Translations under genes and position numbers: made by a program
In this document: one piece after another, positions 1 to 5,608 of the stretch
Numbering within the stretch: position 1 is the first letter of the stretch
How the letters are laid out: every line of letters begins with the position of its first letter
Origin: CBFGTJ01 sp965651815
Lineage (GTDB): Bacteria; Actinomycetota; Acidimicrobiia; Acidimicrobiales; Microtrichaceae
Direction: 5' to 3'
Assembly: GCA_965651815.1 (NCBI GenBank)
Contig: CBFGTJ010000035.1
Span: forward strand, 1 to 21,073
Length of the DNA: 21,073 nucleotides
The notes under the pieces: model-generated
The model's database searches: none
What the model was told of the DNA's origin: nothing
Seen by the model: only the letters and a program-made list of their open reading frames with translations

Positions 1-484
1 CCTTGGTGCCGTTGAGCACCCACTCGTCCTTGGCCTCGTCGTACACGGCGCGGGTCCGCAGCGACGACACGTCGGAGCCGGCGTCGGGCTCGGACACGCA
101 GAACGCGCCCAGCGCGACCTTCTCGGGGGTGCCGTAGCACTGGGGCACCCACTCGAGCACCTGCTCGGGGGTGCCGTTGCCGGCGATGCCGGCCGCGGCG
201 AGGCTCGTGCCGAAGATCGCGAGGCCGATGCCGGCGTCACCCCAGAACAGCTCCTCGAGGGCGACGGGCATGGTGAGGCCGGTGGGGTCGCCCAGCATCG
301 CCTGGGCGATGAAGTCGAAGCCGTAGAGGCCGATCTTCGCGGCCTCCTCGACGATCGGCCACGGGAACTCCTCGCGCTCGTCCCACTCCTCGGCGGCGGG
401 ACGGACCACTTCCTCGGCGAAGTCGTGGATCCACTTCTGGATCTGCAGCTGGTCCTCGTTGAGGCTGAGGGAGAAGTCGCTCAT
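1..484 (-). CDS. Acyl-CoA dehydrogenase, N-terminal part (C-terminus outside window)
   Basis: The first 161 codons of a flavoenzyme that oxidises acyl-CoA to trans-2-enoyl-CoA in beta-oxidation or a related catabolic route. The ATG at 484-482 opens MSDFSLSLNEDQLQIQKW, typical of the helical N-terminal domain. It continues through a helical stretch (VVRPAAEEWDEREEFPW) to the middle-domain signature CVSEPDAGSDVSSLRTRA near residues 130-148, which in this family lines the FAD and acyl-CoA site. The catalytic glutamate lies in the missing C-terminal part, so activity and chain-length class cannot be judged. A purine-rich GGAAGGACGGACGAG precedes the start. A palindromic operator-like element lies just upstream, suggesting regulation by a ligand-sensing repressor. 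cysS lies 206 bp upstream on the same strand, but a hairpin and this operator separate them, so the gene is probably transcribed on its own. Confidence 0.9.
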   Translation of the reverse strand, partial: MSDFSLSLNEDQLQIQKWIHDFAEEVVRPAAEEWDEREEFPWPIVEEAAKIGLYGFDFIAQAMLGDPTGLTMPVALEELFWGDAGIGLAIFGTSLAAAGIAGNGTPEQVLEWVPQCYGTPEKVALGAFCVSEPDAGSDVSSLRTRAVYDEAKDEWVLNGTK

Positions 485-502
485 CTCGTCCGTCCTTCCA
501 GT

Positions 503-534
503 GGTTACCCAGCGGTAGGTTACCCGTGGGTAAC
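503..534 (-). promoter_or_regulatory. Operator-like palindrome plus extra half-site before the acyl-CoA dehydrogenase
   Basis: GTTACCCGTGGGTAAC at 519-534 is an inverted repeat with perfect 7-bp arms around a 2-bp centre. A further copy of one arm, GGTTACCC, sits at 503-510 in direct orientation, 15 bp from its counterpart at 518-525. Read on the minus strand, a TAACCT -10-like hexamer (522-517) overlaps the palindrome, so a bound protein would block the promoter. This layout is typical of TetR- or GntR-type repressors of fatty-acid catabolism. The regulator itself is not in the window. Confidence 0.6.
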
Positions 535-564
535 TCCGGGTTCCACCCCGTCGATCCACCTACC

Positions 565-591
565 CGGGCCGACGGCGGCGCGGTCGGCCCG
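565..591 (-). terminator. GC-rich hairpin downstream of cysS, possible terminator
   Basis: CGGGCCGAC and GTCGGCCCG form a perfect 9-bp stem around a 9-nt loop, about 100 bp past the cysS stop codon and before the acyl-CoA dehydrogenase operator. There is no T-tract, so it would be a non-canonical, stem-only terminator of the sort proposed in high-GC actinobacteria. Chance stems are common at this base composition. Confidence 0.3.
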
Positions 592-690
592 CCGAAGGCG
601 CTCGCCGAGCACGCACCGTCGAGCGCGCCGGCACCGCACGACGCGCGCCGGGATCCGCCCGTGGCCGGGCGCGGGTTCAGGCGCGGTGCC

Positions 691-2049
691 TCACGCGCGG
701 CGGACCTGGGTGCCGGCCGGGGTGTCCTCCACCGACCAGCCCGCGGCCGTGAGCTCGTCGCGCAGCGCGTCCGCGGTGGCCCAGTCCTTCGCGGCGCGCG
801 CTTCGTCGCGCCGCCGGGCGAGCGCGGCGATCTCCTCGGGCACCTCGTCGTCGACGCCGACCTCGAGGCCGACCGCGTCGAGCATCTCGCGCCACGCGGC
901 GACGAGCGGCGCCGCGGCCTTGTCGTCGCCCTCGTCGAGCAGGCGGTTCACCTCGGTCACCAGACCGAACACCAGCGCCATCGCCGCGGCCGTGTCGAGG
1001 TCGTCGTCCATGTGCCGGCGGAACTCGTCCAGGCGGGACTCGTCCGGGGCGGCGTCGGGCACCTCGGCCACCCGCCGTGCGAGCGCGTCGAGGCGATCCA
1101 ACGCCGCCTCCGCCGCTGCGATCGTGTCGTCGGTGACCTCCAGTGGCGAGCGGTAGTGCGACTGGAGCACCAGCAGCCGGTACGCGCGGGGATCGTGCTC
1201 GGCGAGCAGGTCCGGCACGTTGCGGAAGTTGCCGAGCGACTTCGACATCTTCTCGCCGCCGACCTCGACGAACCCGTTGTGCACCCAGTGGCGGGCGAAC
1301 TCGCGGCCCAGCGCGACGGCCTGCGCCCGCTCGTTCTCGTGGTGCGGGAACGCCAGGTCCATGCCGCCGCCGTGCAGGTCGAACCCCTCGCCGAGCAGGT
1401 CGAGGCTCATGACCACGCACTCGGTGTGCCACCCGGGGCGCCCCTCGCCCCACGGCGACGGCCACGCCGGCTCCCCGGGCTTCGCGAACTTCCACAGCGC
1501 GAAGTCCGCCGGGTGCCGCTTGGCGCCCTCGCCGACGATCTCGCGCTCACCGCCCCCGGCGACGAGATCCTCGAGCGACTGGCGGGCGAGCAGCCCGTAC
1601 CCCTCGACCGCCTCGACCGAGAGGTACACCCCGTCGTCGGTGACGTACGCGGCGTCGCGCTCGATGAGGTCCTCGATCATCGCCACCATCCGCTCGACGA
1701 ACGCGGTGGCGTGCGGGTCGTGGTCCGGGCGCATCACGCCCATGGCGTCCATCGCCTCGTACCAGCCGGCCTCGTGCTCCGCGACCACCTCGCGCCAGTC
1801 GCGCCCCTCCTCCTCGGCCCGGGCGATGATCTTGTCGTCGATGTCGGTGATGTTGGACACGTACGTGACCCGGTACCCGCTCCAGATCAGGTAGCGGCGC
1901 AGCACGTCGAACACCAGCGCGAACCGGCCGTGTCCGAGGTGCGGAGGCCCGTAGACCGTCGGACCGCACACGTACATCGACACCGCGCCGGGCTCGCGCG
2001 TCTCGAGCGGCTCGACGCTGCCGCGGGCGCTGTCGTACAGGCGGATCAT
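691..2049 (-). CDS. cysS: Cysteinyl-tRNA synthetase
   Basis: Class I aminoacyl-tRNA synthetase of 452 aa that charges tRNA-Cys. The HIGH-type motif is HLGH at residues 37-40 (YGPPHLGHGR) and the KMSKS loop is at 267-271 (GEKMSKSLGNF). The family's zinc ligands appear as C28, C211 (GWHTEC), H236 and E240 (FPHHENE). The length and the C-terminal helical region, with a final DALRDEL-type segment, match bacterial CysRS. The related mycothiol ligase MshC is shorter and carries a different N-terminal signature, so MshC is unlikely. The ATG at 2049-2047 begins MIRLYDS, the usual CysRS opening. A TAGGCT hexamer lies 7 nt before this ATG and no Shine-Dalgarno is present, so the message is probably leaderless. 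It is divergent from the degenerate GGDEF gene. Confidence 0.96.
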   Translation of the reverse strand: MIRLYDSARGSVEPLETREPGAVSMYVCGPTVYGPPHLGHGRFALVFDVLRRYLIWSGYRVTYVSNITDIDDKIIARAEEEGRDWREVVAEHEAGWYEAMDAMGVMRPDHDPHATAFVERMVAMIEDLIERDAAYVTDDGVYLSVEAVEGYGLLARQSLEDLVAGGGEREIVGEGAKRHPADFALWKFAKPGEPAWPSPWGEGRPGWHTECVVMSLDLLGEGFDLHGGGMDLAFPHHENERAQAVALGREFARHWVHNGFVEVGGEKMSKSLGNFRNVPDLLAEHDPRAYRLLVLQSHYRSPLEVTDDTIAAAEAALDRLDALARRVAEVPDAAPDESRLDEFRRHMDDDLDTAAAMALVFGLVTEVNRLLDEGDDKAAAPLVAAWREMLDAVGLEVGVDDEVPEEIAALARRRDEARAAKDWATADALRDELTAAGWSVEDTPAGTQVRRA

Positions 2050-2056
2050 CCGACCG

Positions 2057-2062
2057 AGCCTA
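2057..2062 (-). promoter_or_regulatory. Leaderless-type -10 element of cysS
   Basis: TAGGCT on the minus strand fits the actinobacterial -10 consensus TANNNT and sits 7 nt before the cysS ATG. That would place the transcription start at or next to the start codon. No good -35 was recognised. Confidence 0.5.
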
Positions 2063-2124
2063 CCGGCCGCCACGCACCGACCCGGAGGGGTGACGGCCCC
2101 CGACCGCGGATGTTTCGCCCAGAG

Positions 2125-2153
2125 GTTCATCCGGCGCCCGCCTGCGCCGATAC
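2125..2153 (+). promoter_or_regulatory. Possible sigma-28 (FliA/WhiG)-like promoter of the degenerate GGDEF gene
   Basis: GCCGATAC at 2146-2153 matches 7 of 8 bases of the FliA/WhiG -10 consensus GCCGATAA and ends 7 nt before the GTG start. A GTTCATCC element at 2125-2132 is at roughly the right distance for a -35 box but matches the TAAA-type consensus poorly. A sigma-70 reading also exists: TTCATC, 17 bp, GATACC. Confidence 0.35.
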
Positions 2154-2160
2154 CGACCCA

Positions 2161-3435
2161 GTGAGCCTCGACGATCGCGCCTCCGGCCGGGAGCCGGCCC
2201 CCACTCCGAGCGGGTCCGCCGGTGCGGACCTGAGGCGAGCGGCGGCCGCTGCGGCGCTGCCCCCACTGGTCGCCGGTGTCCTGCTCGCCGCCCTCGACCC
2301 CTCGCCCGCGCTCGCGCTGCTCCTCACCGTCGGCGCCGGTGTCGTCGCCGCGTGGTCGTCGGTGCGCCTGGTCGTGCGGCCGCTGCTCGCCGCGCTCCGG
2401 TCGAGTCGTGCCGCGCACGCCCGGGCGGAGCTGCAGCTCGGTGCCGAACGGGCCGACCGCGAGCTGCGTGCCCGCCTCGAGCACGCGCTGCGCCACGCCG
2501 ACTCGGAAGCGGCGACGCTGCGGGTCGGGATGCGGGCCGTCGCCGAGGCGGTCCCCGACGGCGAGGTGGAGCTGCTGCTCAGCGCGCCGGGTGAACCGCG
2601 GGTCGCGTGGCGGGTCCCGCTGCGCGCCCGTGACCTCGCGGAGGCGGTGCCGGTGCCCGGCGCGCCGGGTTGCTCGGCGCTGGCGAGCGCCCGCCCCGTC
2701 GTCGCCTCGACGTCGTCGCTCGAGGCGTGCGCGCACGTGGCGGACGTGCCGGCCGAGTCGTCGGTCGCGTGCGTCCCCCTGCGGGTCGGCGACGAGCCGC
2801 TCGGCACCGTGTGCATCACCACCGCACCCGGCGAGCTGCTCGACGAGCGCGCCGTCGAGCAGGTCGAGTGGATCGTCGAGCGGGTGGGCCGGCGCACCGC
2901 CGAGCACCGGCAGGCGTCGGGCGTCGAGGACGGCGGACCGACCGATGCGCTGACCGGCCTGCCGGACGGCGCGACGTTGCGACCGCACCTCAAGGAGCTC
3001 GTGCGGTCGCTCACCCCGTTCTGCCTCGCCGTGGTGGGCATCGACGACTTCGACTCGATCGGCAGCGACGCCACGGCCGACGCGGCGCTCGTCTCCCTCG
3101 CGCAGGTGCTCTGCGAGACCGTGCGCCCCGACGACCACATCTGCCGCTGGCGGGACGGCTTCGCGGTGGTGCTCTCGGACTGCACTGCCGACCAGGCCGT
3201 GGCGATCATGGAGCGGGTGCGCGAGCGCCTCGCGCTCACGATCACCGAGGCGGCGCTCGTCGAGGACGACCTGCTCGACCTCGACGAGGTCCTCCCGCCG
3301 GTCACGTGCTCGATGGGCGTGGTGGAGTCGTCCACCGCCAAGTCCCTCGACGAGCTCGTCGACCGCGCGACCTCGGCTCGTGAGCGCGCGGCGGAGGACG
3401 GCGGCAACCGGGTGGCGGTGTCGGCCGGCAGGTAG
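2161..3435 (+). CDS. Membrane-anchored GAF-like/degenerate GGDEF protein
   Basis: A 424-aa protein from GTG 2161. Two hydrophobic segments (about residues 27-45 and 49-72) form a short-looped hairpin, followed by a charged helical, probably coiled-coil region (73-115), a GAF-like region (about 115-245) and a GGDEF-fold domain opened by DALTGLP at 262. The catalytic loop that should read GGDEF is RDGF at 331-334, one residue shorter than usual, and the GHxxGD element is replaced by DATADA. It should therefore not make cyclic di-GMP. The first metal-site aspartates (D295/D296) and an RPDD motif at 322-325, at the place of the inhibitory RxxD site, remain. Cyclic di-GMP binding or a scaffolding role is inferred. 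An in-frame ATG at 2110 would add 17 residues. GTG is preferred because the promoter-like element ends 7 nt before it and no Shine-Dalgarno serves the ATG. Confidence 0.8.
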   Translation: MSLDDRASGREPAPTPSGSAGADLRRAAAAAALPPLVAGVLLAALDPSPALALLLTVGAGVVAAWSSVRLVVRPLLAALRSSRAAHARAELQLGAERADRELRARLEHALRHADSEAATLRVGMRAVAEAVPDGEVELLLSAPGEPRVAWRVPLRARDLAEAVPVPGAPGCSALASARPVVASTSSLEACAHVADVPAESSVACVPLRVGDEPLGTVCITTAPGELLDERAVEQVEWIVERVGRRTAEHRQASGVEDGGPTDALTGLPDGATLRPHLKELVRSLTPFCLAVVGIDDFDSIGSDATADAALVSLAQVLCETVRPDDHICRWRDGFAVVLSDCTADQAVAIMERVRERLALTITEAALVEDDLLDLDEVLPPVTCSMGVVESSTAKSLDELVDRATSARERAAEDGGNRVAVSAGR

Positions 3436-3480
3436 CCCGGGCATCGGCGCCGTCCAGCGGGGACCGGGCCGCCGGGTGGC

Positions 3481-4728
3481 TCAGAGCTCGATGACCGGGA
3501 GCTCGACGTCGCGGGGGTGGGTCGAGCCGAGCAGCGCCCGCACGTCGCGGACCCGGCCGTCCACCACGACCGGTCTCGGTCTCGGCCAGTCGAACGGCCC
3601 ACCGAAGGGCGTCGTGGTCCCGGACAGGATCCAGGCACCGTCCTCGAAGGTCAGGTAGCGCAGACGGTCGCCGTCCCTGGCCGACGCGACCGGCGTGCCG
3701 TCCTCGAGGTGGCCGAGCAAGCGGACCTCGTTCCCGGGGACCTCGAACGGCTCGCCCACGAGCTCGCCGGTCGAGCTGGACAGCGTCCGCAGCGTCGTCG
3801 ACCGGGACGCCGCCACGTCCACCACGACGTGGCGGTCGTCCGGGCAGTGCAGCCGCCCGCCCGTCACGCGTGCGAGGTCCAGGGGTGGTTCGCCGAGCAC
3901 TTCCCATTCCGCGGCGTCGGTCGTCGCCGCGCGCTGCAGCAGCCGCACCCCGACCGGGGCGCCGGCCTCGAGGCGAACGTCGGCGGCGACGAGCCGGTCG
4001 CCGGCGAGGCACACGAGGTCGGCGAAGAGCGGTGAGGCCGCGGGTGACGCCACCTCCGTGGCCGTCGCGGCGTCCGGGTCGAGGGCGACCAACCGCACTT
4101 CCTCGAGGCCCGGCATCCCGGGCGAGCCCACGCGCTGGGTCGCCCACACCGAGCCGTCCGCGCCGAGGCCGATCACCGAGAGCAACCCCGCGCCGCTCTC
4201 GACACCACCCACCGGCAGGTCATCGAGCTCGACGACCTCCGCCGAGTCGCCTTCGATGCGGACGACGACTGGTCGGGCGATGCCCGCGCAGCCCACGCCG
4301 CCGGCGCAGAGGTTGCCGATCAGCACGCGTCGCTCGCCCCGTGCGAGGACCTGCACGGGGAACAGCGCCTGGCCGTGCGGGAGCCGGACCCGCACCTGCC
4401 GCAGCACCCTCCCCTGCGCGTCGTACGCGGTGATCAACTCGTTCGGCGACCAGTCCTCGGGGAGCTCGCTGCTCGTCGGAGGCTTGCTCCCGTCAGGGCC
4501 CGACAGTCCGCCGGCAACCCACACCTCGCCGTCGACGACCAGCGGCACCGCGCCCGACAGCGCGCGCCGTGGGCCCAGCTCCGCGACCGGCCGCGCCCCG
4601 ACGGGCCGCTCCTCGGCCGCCTGCTCGGTCCGCGTCGCCACGCACGCCGAGGCGAGCAGGACCGGGACGAGCAGCGCCGGAGCGAGCCGAGCCAGCACCG
4701 TCCTCCGCCGTTCCACCCGATCCCCCAT
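3481..4728 (-). CDS. Putative lipoprotein, beta-propeller-like
   Basis: A 415-aa secreted protein. The N-terminus has arginines (RVERRR), a hydrophobic stretch (APALLVPVLLA) and an ASAC lipobox with C29 as the likely lipidated cysteine. Position -3 is Ala rather than the preferred Leu. The mature part holds repeated strand-rich units such as VVDGEVWVAGG, RRVLIGNL, ADGSVWATQR, LAGDRLVAADV, DRHVVVDVA and VVVDGRVRDV, spaced like blades of a Kelch/PQQ-type propeller. No catalytic motif was recognised. Four cysteines (in NLCAGGVGCAG, DLVCLAG and RLHCPDD) could form disulfides outside the membrane. The ATG at 4728-4726 follows GAGGGGG at good spacing and only 14 nt after the SDR stop, so the two genes are probably co-transcribed. 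The function is unknown. It is convergent with the degenerate GGDEF gene, 45 bp away. Confidence 0.82.
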   Translation of the reverse strand: MGDRVERRRTVLARLAPALLVPVLLASACVATRTEQAAEERPVGARPVAELGPRRALSGAVPLVVDGEVWVAGGLSGPDGSKPPTSSELPEDWSPNELITAYDAQGRVLRQVRVRLPHGQALFPVQVLARGERRVLIGNLCAGGVGCAGIARPVVVRIEGDSAEVVELDDLPVGGVESGAGLLSVIGLGADGSVWATQRVGSPGMPGLEEVRLVALDPDAATATEVASPAASPLFADLVCLAGDRLVAADVRLEAGAPVGVRLLQRAATTDAAEWEVLGEPPLDLARVTGGRLHCPDDRHVVVDVAASRSTTLRTLSSSTGELVGEPFEVPGNEVRLLGHLEDGTPVASARDGDRLRYLTFEDGAWILSGTTTPFGGPFDWPRPRPVVVDGRVRDVRALLGSTHPRDVELPVIEL

Positions 4729-4742
4729 CGGCACCCCCTCGG

Positions 4743-5564
4743 TCAGCCGAACAGATCGATCGGGGGCCGGCCGTCGGCCAGGCGCTGCACGCGGTCGAGC
4801 GCGGCGAACGCGACCTCGGGCTGGGGCAGCACCCAGAAGCGCTGCTCGAGCACCGCGTCGACGATCGCGTCGGCGACCGTGGACGGGTCCTCCCCCGCGT
4901 CGTTGCCCGCGCGGATCGTCCGGGCGACCGGCTCGACCTCCGCGCGCAGGCGCTCCTCCTCCACCCCCGCCGCGGCGAGCGAGTTCGCCGCCATCGGGGT
5001 GCGCACGTTGCCCGGGCACACGACCGAGGCGTGCACCCCTGGCGCCACCCGTGCGAGCTCGTGGTGCAGGGACTCCATCAGCCCCACCACCGCGTGCTTC
5101 GTGGCGACGTAGGCCCCGAGCGCCGGGGTCGCGACCAGCCCCGCACCCGACGCCATGCCGACCACGTGCCCCTCGCCCCGCTCGACCATCGCGGGCACGG
5201 CCGCCCGGATCCCGTGCACGACCCCCCACAGGTTGGCCCTGACGTGCAGGTCCCACTGCTCCTCGGACAGCTCCCAGGAGAACCCGGGCAGGTACACCCC
5301 GGCGTTGAGCACCGACAGGATCGGCCCGCCCACCCGGGTCGCCGCGTCCACCAGCTCGCGGTGGTGCGAGTCGTCACCGACGTCGCCGACCCGCGACACC
5401 ACGACGACCTCGTGCTCCAGCTCCCGCTCGATCGCACCGAGCGACTCGGCGTCGCGGTCGGCGAGCACGAGCGACACGCCCTCCGCCGCCAGCCTCCGGG
5501 CCACCGCGGACCCGATGCCCCCGCCGGCCCCCGTCACGATCGCCACCGCCCCCTGCAGCTCCAT
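4743..5564 (-). CDS. Short-chain dehydrogenase/reductase (SDR)
   Basis: A classical SDR of 273 aa, a cytosolic NAD(P)-dependent oxidoreductase. It shows the cofactor motif TGAGGGIG (residues 11-18), NAG at 87-89, the active-site N111, S139 (MASGAG), Y152 and K156 (YVATK), and the PGNVRTPM segment after the active site. D36 at the end of the second strand suggests a preference for NAD(H) over NADP(H). The C-terminal extension (RFWVLPQPEVAFAALDRVQRL) resembles SDRs found with lipid and steroid catabolism genes, but the substrate is not evident. The ATG at 5564-5562 gives the standard MELQGAVAIVTG start. It lies 9 nt after a TACGGT hexamer, with no Shine-Dalgarno, so a leaderless transcript is likely. 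The lipoprotein gene follows 14 nt downstream, and valS diverges 44 bp upstream. Confidence 0.93.
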   Translation of the reverse strand: MELQGAVAIVTGAGGGIGSAVARRLAAEGVSLVLADRDAESLGAIERELEHEVVVVSRVGDVGDDSHHRELVDAATRVGGPILSVLNAGVYLPGFSWELSEEQWDLHVRANLWGVVHGIRAAVPAMVERGEGHVVGMASGAGLVATPALGAYVATKHAVVGLMESLHHELARVAPGVHASVVCPGNVRTPMAANSLAAAGVEEERLRAEVEPVARTIRAGNDAGEDPSTVADAIVDAVLEQRFWVLPQPEVAFAALDRVQRLADGRPPIDLFG

Positions 5565-5573
5565 CGGCTTCGG

Positions 5574-5579
5574 ACCGTA
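5574..5579 (-). promoter_or_regulatory. -10 element of the SDR gene
   Basis: TACGGT on the minus strand fits TANNNT and ends 9 nt before the SDR ATG. It lies where the -35 region of valS should be, so the two promoters overlap. Confidence 0.45.
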
Positions 5580-5592
5580 GCGGCAGTGCCGG

Positions 5593-5598
5593 TAGCTT
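5593..5598 (+). promoter_or_regulatory. -10 element of valS
   Basis: TAGCTT fits TANNNT and ends 10 nt before the valS ATG. No Shine-Dalgarno lies between, consistent with a leaderless or very short-leader message. Confidence 0.45.
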
Positions 5599-5608
5599 GT
5601 GGCGCTGT

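Noticed and set aside
691..2049. Possible mycothiol ligase MshC instead of CysRS
   Set aside because: The length, the YGPPHLGHGR opening and the C-terminal region fit CysRS. No MshC-specific signature was seen.
526..2160. Plus-strand open frame running into the degenerate GGDEF gene
   Set aside because: It is antisense to cysS and arginine/valine/glutamate-rich shadow text. The real gene begins at 2161 (or 2110).
3436..3480. Terminator between the convergent degenerate GGDEF and lipoprotein genes
   Set aside because: Only short CCCGG/CCGGG complements without a T-tract were found, as expected by chance at this GC content.
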